DNA of 64,000 nucleotides from Sycobia sp. Sy_11 (GCA_018907035.1 JACCIC010000004.1:1908501-1972500); one strand, 5' to 3'; positions 47,257-59,602 are shown, counted from the first letter of the stretch. Translations and numbers: made by a program. The notes: a model not told the origin generated them from the letters alone.

Positions 47257-48430
47257 GGTTCTTATAATGAACTCAATGTTAACCCTATTAGAGTTTTTCA
47301 AAAAGCACATTTTATCGATATACATATATTTTTATCCGATCAAAGAATGATAAGTTCTACAGTATGAACATTAGAAGTACTTCTTGAATCTTTCAGTATT
47401 ATGATTGATTCACATAGATTATTCTGAGCTGAACGAAGTTACAAAACGAGAAAAAAGAGTCTTTTTTCAGAAATATCAAAAAGGAACAATTGGGTGCATT
47501 AGCGACTGTTCGCTAGCTAAGGCACTTGTTTTGTTGTTAACATAATAGTACACCATTTCTTAATTCTTTAATTCATTCATTCTCAATTCATTAGTACAAA
47601 AGAAAATAATATAATTACTATGGGAAACAAACAAACTGAACTTATTTGGGCCCATTCGCAGAGGAATAGCAAGCAACGAAGGTGCTGAGTTTCATTGTTT
47701 TGTCCGTTCTCTGATATGCAATATATATATTTGAATCAGAGCTTTAAAAATTATGTACTGATTCGATAGCCACGATATCCAAGAAACCGGCTCAAAAAAG
47801 GGATTTATTTTCAATATTTTCAATATTTTGACACTAAATCTCAGCCGTGTCTTCATAAAAAACATGTTCGTATAAATCGAAAAAAACGAAAATAAAAATG
47901 TTTTATAAATCGTACTTAAATTTGATTTGAAAAGGAAAGTATGATGTAAAATATTGTTTACTAACAATCTGTTTCCTTAAAAAACTATTACATAAAAGCA
48001 ATAATTAATTAATAGTCTAATTGATTAGCTAAAATTTATTTCTCATTAGAGTAATACTTTTTTAACAACTATAAATTCTAATATACCCTAATAAAAACGC
48101 AACTTTTTCAAAATTCTTCGACAGTTCTTGTTGCTTCTTTTTCAATATTGAATTTACAAAAATTAAAATTTATTTATTATAAATTATATCGAAAATAAAG
48201 TTTGCAAATCAATTTGGACGATATTAAGACTTATCTATAGCATTGTAATATTTATTGTTTACGTTCAATCAATTTTTTTCTTGGTAATTATAGTTTATTA
48301 AGAAATGGAAATAAAAAACCGCGATTGAAAATGATTTTTGAAAACGTATTTTAGAATTAAGAAAAGTATAGAAAAACTATTTTATTACATACTTTATGCC
48401 CATTATATGATCGAAATAAATACTCAGTTT
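47257..48430. other. AT-rich DNA, no gene seen
   Basis: Nothing supported. Frames of up to 91 codons (47,692-47,967, -) are unrecognised. Confidence 0.5.
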
Positions 48431-48439
48431 GATGTCGCT

Positions 48440-49300
48440 ACAATATTTTCCGCTAATGCGAGTAGTCAGTAATATTCGTCCACGACAATTGCCATTTCTC
48501 AATTGCTACTCGATTACGGTCATGGTTTAAAACAAATCCATTCCCTGCATTCTTAGTAACGGACGGAACGAGTCATAGAATGTGAGAGAAAGTGAGGATG
48601 AAAGAAGTACCCATTGCTAGGGTCAAGGGAATAAATGCAAACTGAAGCGTTTGGAGGCATAACTCATCCAATCGAGGAAGTTGCTCACGTCGGTTTCGAT
48701 TTTTCTTCTTTACTATGAGGTTTAAGAAATTCCGATTTATATTCGTTCTACTTGCTTAATCTGTTACTATGACGCGAGGTTTGCCTCCTCGTTTGCCTCG
48801 ATTCGCGTAAAGAAATAACATTGCGAAACGACTTCTTACTCCTCAACATTGATTAAATCTATAAAAGATAAGGTTGAATATTGGTCTGTAAATCTTCGAT
48901 TCCCTCTTAAGATAGCCACCGGGTAAAAAACTGTATCGGTACTCTGAATCCCCAATTGCCATTGGAGGGAGCGAACGCTGCGTGAGATCGCCCCTTTCGT
49001 AGAATCGAGACTGCAATGATGCCGCGTTTTGGCTCATCGAGAGGCCTTTGCTGACGGTTGCGCGCCACGAGCCATCCAATTATAATTCGGGTTGCTAATT
49101 AAGCCCTTTGTGGCCCGCGCGCGAACCCTGACGGTGTCGAATGGAAGCCAAATTATAATGACGCGACTGGGGGGCTGACGGGCAAATTAACGGTCTCGTT
49201 ATAGCCAGACCGCGCGTTATTTTCCCGCTTACAATATGGAAAAGTGACGTTTTTCGCCCGCGGCTGTTACTCGTCTCTCCCGAAGCCGGTGTTCTGTATT
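48440..49300. promoter_or_regulatory. Candidate enhancer: GC-rich block with clustered homeodomain-type sites
   Basis: Non-repetitive, GC-richer sequence with several TAATTA or ATTATAAT cores set in CpG-rich surroundings, mainly at 49,075-49,185 (CCAATTATAATTCGG, GCTAATTAAGC, CAAATTATAATG and GCAAATTAACGG). Frames on the minus strand (71-78 codons) are not recognisable. High site density in a block of distinct composition is typical of insect cis-regulatory modules. Without conservation data this remains inference. Confidence 0.35.
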
Positions 49301-51000
49301 GTATAGTCACGGTCGTGTTTTTTCGCTATTTATGTGTCTGTTTATGTTTTGTGCATTACCATTCATTTGTTTCATTAGCATCCAACCGAAATTGAAACCA
49401 TTTTCCGATGAAGAACTTGTCTGTTCATGTCAAAACACCAAAAAGTATCGAATAATATATCTTGATTATTATACCTTTTGTTATACTAATATTAAATATA
49501 ATCTCAAATCATTATCCAATAACTACTTTAGAGTGACGTCTGATTCAATTGTGAAATACTTACAGGCAAGATTGAGTTAATATTGTAGATTCTTCTGATT
49601 GAAATTATTCCTTGAATTATCTGTAGGATACAGATCGTTATTTACTAATCATAAATTAAGTGGTGCATCGGCATACTATATTGTTACGACTTTCTTGATA
49701 TTTCAAATAATCTATGCAAAGAAAATATATTAATTATTATAATACTGAAATTAAGTAAAAATATTAAATATTATTGCCCAAATAGACGTGTTATGCGTAT
49801 TTTAGTATAAAAAATATAAACAGGTAAATCTATATGTAACACACAGACGCAATGAAAAGAAATAAAGCATTATTGCGCATCGCTTATCTTATTAAATTTA
49901 ATATACGCACATCGAAAAATAGTAATATGATATATGATTAATTCATAGGTTAAAAATGACAAAATAAGACGTGGAATTGATCACGCTCAGTAAATTTTAA
50001 CACGAATATCATTGTTAGTTGTAAAGTAGCATAAAACATTTGAAAATAGAAAACTATAGCGTCAAATGTAAAATAAATGTAATTTCTTTTAATGTACATA
50101 TAGGAGATGACGAGATAAAATACTGTCTATATACTAATTCCAATCATTTTATCTATTTGTCTCTTAAATAAATTAACTTAATCCTAAATTAAAAACAAAG
50201 ATAAATGAGGTGATGTAAATTAAATTAATGTTCACATAAATTAAATTAATGTTCATAATAAAGTTTTATAATAAGGGCAAATCTCTATTCACGTCATATT
50301 ATCGGAATTGAATAACATCGTTCTCAACAATGGACTCATTCACGCTTCTGCAACGCTAAGAAGGGCATAGACTAAATTTTCATTAACGAAAATTAAGGGA
50401 TCTCGTCAATTTGAGCTTTCAAGAACTTAAAATTGATATATAAGCATCAGCACCATGTCATTCACCACCATTATTTTCTTACTTTTTGCTTTGTCTTTTA
50501 CATTTAATTTTTACAAAGTCTACGTTATTTTTATTTTCTTTTATTTTTTCCTTACTTTTATTTTTAGCTCGCACTTTTGAAGGGAGTACTGACCATAATG
50601 ATCGGTCTAAAAAGATGATGTTTTGATGTGTGTGTCGTACAAGGGATGAACTCTAAGGAGGTGCAAATGAAGAAACAGGAGTAAGAATTGATAACACTAA
50701 TCTGGTGGAAATAAAAAAGGAACCATTTGATTCAGCGCAAAAAGCTCTTCCGAACAAGGGAAAAATTCGAATGCAGCTCTCAGAAATATATTTATTTAAT
50801 GAAAGATGTACAGCCACATTAGTACAAAATAAAAAAACAAACTTAACACAAATAAACAAAATAAACTGATGGATGAATACAATAATACTAAGACAATAAA
50901 GATACAATAATGTTAAGAAAAGAAAAGATACAATAATAGTAGTAAGAAGCGCAGATACAACATACAATCTCATCACATTCTCACGTTACACTAATAGCCC
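49301..51000. other. AT-rich DNA, no gene seen
   Basis: Mostly low-complexity. A 93-codon frame (49,299-49,580, +) is Cys/Phe/Tyr-rich and unrecognised. A tandem duplication of AAATTAAATTAATGTTCA lies at about 50,217-50,255. A 107-codon minus frame (50,653-50,976) is composition-driven. Confidence 0.45.
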
Positions 51001-51640
51001 AGTCAACACAATAATCGTCTGTCTCTGTGCCGATGGTAATCCGCGCCAACTGGTGTTCCTTCGGTTAGACATTAGTTCGAAAGCGATACGCCCGGGAGAC
51101 GTCGAACTTTGCTCCGAAGTTTCGGCCGAGAGTTCAGCTCTCGACCCGTGTGTGCTCGAACCATTGCCGACCGGTGGGTTGCCACAGTGGCGTCCGCTCA
51201 GAGCGCGTAGGCACTTAATCAGACAGCGTCTAATATATCTCGTCCACTATATGTATTTATCACCCATATAAATGCACGCACACGTACGATGTCACACCGA
51301 TATTTTCACAAGATGAAGGTAAAAACACACTGTTACAAAACGCGTAGGGAAGCACAACTCAATCGTTCCAGAATCTCGTACAGAAATGTAGATCAAGAAT
51401 AAATGAACGATCTATACAGTTAGATTATTCAGACTAAACGTAAAAATCGCGCGCAGAAGGTCCGAAAAAGAAAACTGCCTAGAAATATATAATCCAACAC
51501 CCCACCCGACAAGCGCCGCATCCGCCATGGTCGAGTTCACCAGCAAAGGATAGAAAATCGTCACGAGCCCGGTCTCAGGTATTTGACCAGCGACACGCGT
51601 GCCCATGGCGTTCCTATCCGGGACTTTCTGTTCATAGCTG
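51001..51640. other. GC-richer block, function unknown
   Basis: Sequence complexity rises, with CpG-rich segments at 51,020-51,240 and 51,440-51,630. Frames on both strands (72-80 codons) are not recognisable. TATAAA near 51,262-51,272 could be a promoter element. A fragment of a long-terminal-repeat element is an alternative, but I could not find paired repeats. Confidence 0.25.
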
Positions 51641-52900
51641 CGGAGTCTTTGCACATTTTTAATGTATTTTCACTATATTTTCGCTATATTCTCGCTATAT
51701 TGAATGCCGTAGGGAGAAGCCATAAAATAATAAATTGCACAGGATCGAGCCTGAACGTGCCTGTATGCCTTTTATGCTCTTGCCAGATTAATAGCTGCGC
51801 TTACTAGTTGTTCATTGAGTTTTTAGTTTTTAGTAGAACTTTTAGTTTAATTTTAAAAGTTTTGATGTTTTATTTGATATATTTCTTGTTCTTTTAAAAT
51901 TAAAAATTAAATTTAAATAATATGGAATAAAAATTTTATGCATAATAGATGAATAATACACAATTGTGAAGAAAATAAATCTCATAATATTATGCTTTAT
52001 CCGACAAATATATACTTATTAATTCTAGACAGTGACAAAGATGCTAGAAAACAATGACCAGATTATACGGAAAATTTTTATATATTATTTCTACAACAAA
52101 TTTCAAGTATATTATTAAGAATTCGCTTAAAACACAAAGAAAATCGTTAAAGACTTGTAAAAAAGATAAAAGTTAGTGGAGTTTACCTACTGTTAATAAT
52201 GTATATCATAAATAATGTGGAATATATAATGTTAATATGCATATAATAAAATTACAGCTTAAAAACTAATAAGATTATTATAGCCTAATTAATTTGCAAT
52301 CTTTACAAAATCTACCTTACTAATAAAGAAATACGTATTATACCAATTATCTAGAAAATATTACGATATATTTATAGAGTTAAGAATCAAATTAAAGACT
52401 AATCGAAGATTAGGTTATAAAAGTTCAGAGTAAATAGTGAACAATTTAAGGAAACGTTAAAGAATCAAGAGTTATTTCTGAAAGAATTTCAAGAAAGATT
52501 TCTCAAAAAATTTCGGTAAGTATGGAAATATAATTGCCAGAAAGGATATATGTAAGGATTCTAATTGTGTTTATTCAAGAAGCTCGGCCATTGACTAAGT
52601 ATTCTTACAAAATACTTTTGACTCCTTTTGGAATCCTTAGTATCCATTCTCGGTGACGTTTCTATAACTTTTTTTACATCCTTCGGTCCTGTATAAGGAA
52701 ATATCGTATGTTCTCGCAAAGATAAAAAAAACCAGCTAGATTATTGCATCTGTAAGGCTGAGTAAGCTTTTAATCCTCAAATTTTTTTATAGCTGTATCC
52801 GAAACGTTTCATACATCTATTGCAATTAGATTGCGACTGAAAAGGGAGGGAGCTATCGCAACGCACGAAAGAATTTCAAAAGCTATTTGGAAGAGTGGAA
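51641..52900. other. AT-rich DNA, no gene seen
   Basis: Low-complexity sequence without a supported feature. Confidence 0.5.
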
Positions 52901-52910
52901 TGAACAGATC

Positions 52911-53128
52911 AACCTTTCAAAATCATTCAGTGAAAGGATCCCAAATGATTCATATTTCCGCTTTGTTTTCCGCCAGACAGAATCCCAGTCTTCTTTCAGA
53001 ATTCATATGATCAAAGAATTCTGAAAGGATACGAGAATACTTTGAAAAAGGAGACTTGATTTGAAAAAAATTTCAAATGATTTTTATAAATGTTCAAAGT
53101 CTTTTCACTGAATGTTTTCTGAAAGGTT
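52911..53128. repeat. Nested palindrome, probable foldback or MITE-like element
   Basis: Outer arms (52,911-52,937 and 53,101-53,128) are near-perfect inverted repeats of AACCTTTCARAA plus CATTCAGTGAAA. Inside them a second perfect 12-bp inverted pair (CTTTCAGAATTC, 52,993-53,004, and its complement at 53,016-53,027) is nested. Total span is about 218 bases with no coding frame. I see no clear target-site duplication, so the element type is uncertain. Confidence 0.65.
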
Positions 53129-54210
53129 CCTATATCTTTTCTTGCGATCTTTTTATAGTCTTAACGTAGAGTGTGGAAGAACGAATTACGAAAATTCTTT
53201 ATTACAACTATGTAAATATATGTAAATTTGATTATTGGTTAATGATCTAATTATATTTGAGAGATGTACTTTCTTTCATTATCATTATTAGATTATATTA
53301 CATTATAATCTAATGAATATATTTCCGAATATATTATGAATATTTGCTCTGATATATACAATTCCTTTAGTAATGATGAAGTAATAAGAATAAATGTAAA
53401 TGTATCTTCATTGTAGTATGTAATAGAAATTGAATGTACATTACCAGTAGAAAATTTATTTTTTTACATTAATATAAGTGTAAAAACTTGTAATAATTAA
53501 TTTCTACATCTAATTGATATACTTCATTCTTAGCGAACAATATTCAATTTAAATTTTTTGTATATTCTTCGCATATACTTTATATCACATATACTATATA
53601 GAACTTGTAATAGTAAAAAAAATTAAAAATAAATTAAAATCAACCGTAAATATAAATTTATAATTGGTGTTATACTTGAAGCTGCAAAAATTTAAGTAAA
53701 TCTGATATTTAAAATTAATTCTAAAATTAATTTACTCTATTAATTCAGCCACATTGGAACATAAAATCTTATTGAAAATTATCTCAGCAACAGGTAAAAA
53801 AAATAAGTTTACTGCAAAATTGTGCAAGAGAATAAAATGAGAATACGGAAGCGCCTCCTATAGAAGTGTGTATGTGTATTTAATCTTGTGATATATGTAT
53901 ATATATCGCAAGATTAAAGCAAGAAAGAACTTATGCAGGGCGGCAATAATTTTGCGCTGAGCATTTTTGATCTTATAACTCCGACGTGCTCTGATATAAT
54001 AAAAAATCCTGTTATTCTGAAATAACGCCCTCTTGTACTATCATATTCGCGCCAGTTAAATTTATTTATTGCATAGGAAATGTGACAAATGCAATAATTC
54101 ATTTGTTAAAGCGTCATACAGTATAAAAATTTGAGTAAGAATCGGCAAACTACGTTAGTTTTCATTCAATTTTGTTATTTTCGTTTAAATAAATTCTTCA
54201 TAATAGATTG
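53129..54210. other. AT-rich DNA with a hairpin at 53,881-53,916
   Basis: Nothing coding. An inverted repeat TAATCTTGTGATATA / TATATCGCAAGATTA (one mismatch) lies at about 53,881-53,916 with a short central TA-rich loop. Confidence 0.5.
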
Positions 54211-54212
54211 TA

Positions 54213-55465
54213 CAGTCTGTCAAGTAAAAGCGTGATCGTGTTAATTTATAAAAAACTTTATTGAACGAAACTTTTATATTTACATATGCATTGTACACAT
54301 TACAAACGCAATTAATGCAATTCGGTCAATAATGTGTCCAGTCATCACCAGCGTCGATAATTGCCTGGCATCTCCGAGCCATGCTTTCTACTAATTTTAC
54401 TGCATATTCTAGTGGCAACAATTTCCAGATCTAACGAATTTGGTAAGACAACGGCTTTAAAGTGTGTGTGCGTCTTCCACGAAGCTTCTGTTTAATATAT
54501 GCCCACACATTTTCAATAGGGTTTGCATCGGGCGACTGCGACGCCCAATCCAATGTAACGATGCCAGATTGAGTCTTCCATTCAGTACAGAGCTTGCTGT
54601 GGTGTTTAGGATCCTTGTTCTCCTGCAGAATCCAATCTTTATTTTTTCTGATGAACCATCGTTTGGCATATGGCAGTAAAGCCTTTTTATAGATTTTTAT
54701 CATTTTCTCGGCATTTAGGTTGTCAATAAAGAGGTTCAAATTGTCGAATTTCTGCTTTGAGAAGCAGCCCCAAAGATGTAGCTGTATTTTTCTGTCCACT
54801 GAACAAGCCTATTGGTAGAAGTTGACCAGGCTCGCGTGAAGACACATCGTGCCCATTTAAAACATTCATCGGTAAAAATGACATTTTCAAAATCTCTATC
54901 AATATTCTCATGAGCCGAAGAGAGTCGCTTCGTCACATGTTGTTCAGTCAACAGAGGCTTCTTCATTGTGTTGCGCCATTTCATTTGAGTACGAAGATGG
55001 GTTCTTATAGTTTTGTAGGATATATCTAAACCTTTTATTATTAATTTTGGTTGTCCTTGTCACAGTGTTAAAGCAGAATTCCACGAAAACAAATTCACTA
55101 TTCTTTCTTCATCTTTTTTGTCCACTTTTCCTATCGAGCCACGTTCTGGTAAATCATCGACATTTTTAACGACTTTATACACATTTCTGTATAAATGCCT
55201 TCGACTTTCTCATATATTTAGCAGCTGCTGATTGCGACATTTTGGAACTTTTCGGGTGAATGCAAAGGAAAACAGCCTTTTAGCGCGACGCGTACTTAGC
55301 ACCAATGGTGTTTAATGTGATTCTTTTTCAAAAGATCAACGACAATTGAATCTTTTTTGACAATGCATCAAAGACAAATCTCCCTCTATCGGCTCGCCAA
55401 GAAATTAAAGCGAAATATTTCATTGCCTGTCAGTAAAGTCGATCATGCTCTTACTTGATTGACTG
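54213..55465 (-). mobile_element. Tc1-like transposon, decayed, both TIRs present
   Basis: A 1,253-base element flanked by TA (54,211-54,212 and 55,466-55,467). The ends are inverted repeats of about 28 bases with a few mismatches: CAGTCTGTCAAGTAAAAGCG on the left, and its counterpart CAGTCAATCAAGTAAGAGCA read on the minus strand from the right end. Length and TIR start (CAGT) fit the Tc1 group. The transposase inside is frame-broken. Confidence 0.93.
54326..55240 (-). pseudogene. Tc1-family transposase pseudogene
   Basis: Minus-strand frame beginning MSQSAAAKYMRKSKAF (start codon at 55,238-55,240, DNA-binding helix region). It passes through DDLPERGSIGKVDKKDEERI, then FTDECFKWARCV (first catalytic Asp region), LQENKDPKHHSK (second) and DWASQSPDANPIENVWAYIK (third catalytic residue, Glu). 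It ends LVESMARRCQAIIDAGDDWTHY with a stop at 54,326-54,328. Several frameshifts are needed to join these pieces, for example between the overlapping frames 54,736-54,984 and 54,431-54,799. The second catalytic Asp appears as Glu. About 305 codons in all, against roughly 340 in intact relatives. Inactive. Confidence 0.92.
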
Positions 55466-55467
55466 TA

Positions 55468-56750
55468 ATAACATCAACACAACTGAACTCATTTGAAGTT
55501 CAGTCTCCGTTAGATAAACGTGTACATAATATACGTACAACATAGAAAATCTGCGCTAACCGTATTTTCTATAAGATTGTCATTTAATCATTTTTATAAT
55601 TTGCGTAATATAATATTATTGCAATATATATTGTCTCATTTTACCGATAAATGAGCCACGAGTGTACATGCAAACAAATGTACAACGATGCGAAAGCGAT
55701 TCAGGGATCTAGTGAATGATCGCGACGATTGGCGAACGCTGACACCTTTAGCACGAACCCGCCCCCTGTTTTTCTTGCCATCTTTGTCGAACTCTTATTC
55801 GCGCGTGCTATCTTGTCATTGGAATTTTACCTGGTGGGAGGGAGAGAGAGAGGGGGAGATCCGCGACACTCGGCTTTGGAATTGAATTTTTCATGGGAAC
55901 CTCGATGTACTCTTTTTTTTCTTTGTAGTACCGCACTTTATTAAAGCAAGAAGAAGAGAATGATAGATAGAGATGCTCTGCCAGGCGCTGATGAAGCTAT
56001 CCGAGCACTTACTCGCGTTTCTTTTATTCTTGTTAAATTTCACGTCGAGAATCTTCATTAATTTCGGAATTACCCTCGAGACTCAAAGCTGATCGGTTTA
56101 TGTATTCGATTTTTTCCTTTATCCTGTTCGATTTTTATCTTTAATTTTAACAACGCTATGTAACATAAAAAAATAAATATTTGTTTAATTTTTCTGATTG
56201 AGCTCAAAGCACAGAATTTTGCTCTTACTAAAATATCCGAGTATATATTAGTATATATAAATAGTATATATAATCTTATTTTACTATAAGGTTTTTCTAT
56301 ATATACTATAAGAGATTCCTTTCTTTGTCAATTTCACAAATATAGTAAGCAATAAATACATTAAATTTTCTTATCAATATTGTTATTTTCAATAAATGTT
56401 CTTAGAAATGTATCGACTTTTTGACAAACTTTTGCATTATGAACAATATTCTATTTTTGAAAAGTTTATTCTTATGAAATATAACAACAAACGCTGTATT
56501 CAACAAGGGAAGAAATGAATCATACACTTATATATTTTGATTAAATATTTGCTTGTATACAACACATATTTCAATTAAAGAAAATATACTAATTCGCAAA
56601 AAGTTGATAAATAACATTTAGCAAGTTCGCGGAAGAAGGAATTCAGCATAAAACCAACGATGCTGAATCCATTAAAAAATACCTGTATTTTACACGTATT
56701 AGAATAATGCAGGAAAAAACATCAGAGATATTCATTTTCATAAGGAGCAC
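55468..56750. other. Intergenic DNA with a modest GC-rich patch
   Basis: The 55,680-56,110 segment is GC-richer, with a GA-rich stretch near 55,838-55,860. Its two plus frames (65 and 71 codons) are unrecognised. The remainder is AT-rich with nothing supported. Confidence 0.4.
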
Positions 56751-56754
56751 TTAC

Positions 56755-57720
56755 GAGACCTCGTCGTCTTGGCGTTCGTCTCGTGCAGCGAGCGAGTGAA
56801 CGAGCCAACGAGATCCGCGATTTCTCTGCAGGGAAAACGTTTAATGCTCTCTCGCTGTTATTCCCCTCTCTCACACTCATCAGCGCCTCTTCTCCCCGTT
56901 CTCTTTCTCGGCCTATCTCGCTCGCGCTCTCTCACACTCTCTCTCTCTCTCTCTATCTCCCTCAACTTTCTGATCTCACTGTCTTGAAGGCGCGATTTTA
57001 TCTCCAAGCGTTGGGGAGAAAAGGAGGAGAAGAAGGAGGAGGGAAAGGGGAAGAATGAAGGCAGCGGAAAGAAAACGAGCGAGTCGTTGGCCGGGAGGAG
57101 TAGGTGGCGGAGGAGGAGGGGGAAGGAGTGGAAAAAGAGGGAGAGCCAAGTGGGGACAACTGCGGAAGAAGAAGCGCGAGGATCGACGCGGGTCTCTCGC
57201 TATATACATATAGCGCCGCCAGCGCTGCGAGACGTCTCCACCGCGGTGTCGCACCGCCGCCGTTCCGCGCCGGGCCACGGGGCCAGTGGCCTAATAGAGC
57301 GCCGGCAGTCGGGCTGTAGTTACATGCATATACGGTCGCGCAGCTAAAAATAGGACTTCGCGCGCGACGCTCCCTCTTTCGCGCTCTCCCCCTATCTCTG
57401 CCACCCCGCCTCGTCGCTGCGACATTATAAAGTGTCGCAGCTCTCTCCTCGTCATCTGCTCCCCCTACCGGCGACCCCCGCGTTCTTGGCGCCCATTCCG
57501 TCCGCGGAACGGGGATTATTTTTTTTGGCTTTTTACCCGCTGAAGAGAGGAGGGAGGGGCGAGGATCGAGCTAACTCCCCGTTAATGTGAACGCGAAATC
57601 GTAATGACGGAAGGCGGAAATAAATACTTTGAAATAGATACTTAGAAGACTGTGCAGATTGTCGGTTCACGTTAAGAGTTATAGCCGGTCGGCCTGACCA
57701 TAGCGACACCGTACTACTCC
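56755..57720 (+). promoter_or_regulatory. Large GC/CpG-rich island with TATAAAG inside a perfect hairpin
   Basis: CT-rich then GA-rich then CpG-rich sequence. TATAAAG (57,426-57,432) sits in the loop of an exact 8-bp inverted repeat, CTGCGACA / TGTCGCAG (57,417-57,440), with GC-rich sequence downstream where a start site would lie. Overlapping frames on both strands (71-100 codons) are Arg/Gly/Pro-rich, composition-driven and unrecognised. It is plausibly the promoter of a neighbouring gene lying beyond the window. Confidence 0.35.
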
Positions 57721-57802
57721 TTTAGTTCAGTTCCACTTCTCTTCATCTCTGTTTAAAATTTTGAATAAAAGTTATTCTCCTTTTAACTCTTAATAATTCT
57801 AC

Positions 57803-57825
57803 TATATATATATATATATAATATA

Positions 57826-57876
<51 letters not shown>

Positions 57877-57878
57877 TA
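57803..57878. repeat. (AT)n microsatellite
   Basis: 76 bases of TA repeat with a few AATATA irregularities, the longest AT tract in the window. Confidence 0.96.
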
Positions 57879-57879
57879 T

Positions 57880-58410
57880 ATGCTTAATGATTCTCATTAT
57901 TTTTCAATTTAAAATTAATAATTGTGCATATGTCAAGAGATATAAGTCAATCTAATAATTATTATCATCAGTTTTGCACTCTAGTTCACAGACTAAAATA
58001 ATATAGTTAAAATAATTATCATGACCATTATAACATTTATACTCCTACATTCTGATCATAATTATTATAAACATATTAATTTTAGTTTGTTAAAAATACT
58101 GTAAAATCAAGAAAAATATTTCGTAATGTACTATATATATATACACACCTGCAAACGGAAAAAACTGATGAGATTCATAAATTTTTTAAATTTTCTGCGC
58201 TTATCATTTTTAAGCTGAAAAATAACTATTAAAATGGTAACTGGACAAATGGAGTTAATTAGAAAACCTAGTTTTGTTTACCGTTTCACTATATAACGTT
58301 TACATATACAAAAATATAGTTTTAATCTTTATTAATTTTAGTAACAATATCGACAAAAATAATTCAACCTATTAAACTAATAATTGGAAGCAATAAACAT
58401 ATGTTTATAC
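57880..58410. other. AT-rich DNA, no gene seen
   Basis: Nothing supported. Confidence 0.55.
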
Positions 58411-58530
58411 CAATATACATTGAGAAGCTTTATTCATTTTAATAATGCATTGCGAAGCTGTATTCGTCTTAATAATGCATTGCGAAGCTTTATTCATTTT
58501 AATAATGCATTGAGAAGCTTTATTCATTTT
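58411..58530. repeat. 30-bp minisatellite, four copies
   Basis: Four tandem copies of a 30-base unit containing TGCATTGCGAAGCTTTATTC, at 58,411, 58,441, 58,471 and 58,501. Copies 3 and 4 differ at one base; copies 1 and 2 carry more changes. Confidence 0.95.
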
Positions 58531-59140
58531 AATAAAAATTGTTAAAAAAAACTATTTGAAAAATTCTATAGACCGAATAATTATTTATTGTTTCTTAGAA
58601 ATTTCAATACGGCGAATGCAATAATTTCATCGTTGGCAATAAATATGAGTTAGACTTTTTTTCATATTTATATATCGTGTTTCTTTCATCTTTCAATTTT
58701 GCGGGGCAAGAAAAATATAATCAAGGTATTAGCAGATTAATCGTCAAAGTCATATGATATTGATCTGATGTTATTGCAGCAGTCGTTACCGGAACTGACA
58801 CGAATGGCCATACTTATATCAAATCAATTGTTAATTTAAGTGTGAGTGTTATGAAAACCGAGAAGCCACCTAGCATCATAAAGTAGCCGTACAATTTAAT
58901 TGAAGAAATAACTGTTTTATTAGTTTTTTAATTAATTTAGGTTATGATTACCTAAAATAATAATAGTAAGCAACTATCGAGCGACATGGGTATATTTACA
59001 ATTTTATTAATACATATATAAAGTTACTTATCCAGCTCCACATAACATTTGATTTAATAAAAACTTTTTATTTTTTATTTTGGTTATATATTTTTAAGCA
59101 CACATAAATTTTTATGCGAATGTCCTTGCAAAAGTGAATA
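58531..59140. other. AT-rich DNA, no gene seen
   Basis: Nothing supported. Confidence 0.5.
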
Positions 59141-59144
59141 CTAG

Positions 59145-59290
59145 ATTCCGACGACTCAATTCGACTAACTCGGGCAACTCGAGTGGCTCAAGTATCTGTA
59201 GTTCGAGTAGCTCGAGTAGCTCGAGTATAACTGACAGCTCGAGCGGCTCGAAAAGACTCGAGTACTGGAGTAGCTCGAGCATGTTCGAGC
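59145..59290. repeat. Degenerate CTCGAG-based repeat array
   Basis: Irregular repeats built on GCTCGAGTA-like units, with at least eight CTCGAG or TTCGAG cores. They produce a Ser-rich plus-strand frame (67 codons, 59,134-59,337), which I read as translated repeat and not a gene. Confidence 0.8.
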
Positions 59291-59340
59291 ATCTAAAAGT
59301 TCTCGGTCCTAATTTAGACTGCTATTATTCCTCGTGAGAT

Positions 59341-59600
59341 TGGTAATACTACAATTTTTTACAAATTTAAGATAATTAATTTTAAAGACTTGACTTTTTA
59401 AAATAATTAAGTTCTTCATTATAATTATCATCCATTTTTATTTTTCTAATACAAAGATGCTAAAAATTGGCAACCTCTGTTTTGTGTATACATTATATGT
59501 TACATGGTAATTTTTCCAACAAAGACCATTTTTGATCTAGTAAATTATTTTTTCTCAATAGTTCCAATTTATTTTTTTATTTAATGTTGTTCTTTTAACG
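59341..59600. other. AT-rich DNA, no gene seen
   Basis: Nothing supported. Confidence 0.5.
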
Positions 59601-59602
59601 TA

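Noticed and set aside
49294..49390. TATAG followed by a hydrophobic frame as the Ace-1 terminal exon
   Set aside because: The phase would fit, giving a short Phe/Cys/Val-rich tail, but the acceptor lacks a pyrimidine tract and the tail has no anchor-site or dimer-Cys arrangement like known ace-1 tails.
51030..51300. LTR with TATA and a TGGCGC-like primer-binding site on the minus strand
   Set aside because: I could not find a second matching repeat or any gag-pol sequence nearby.
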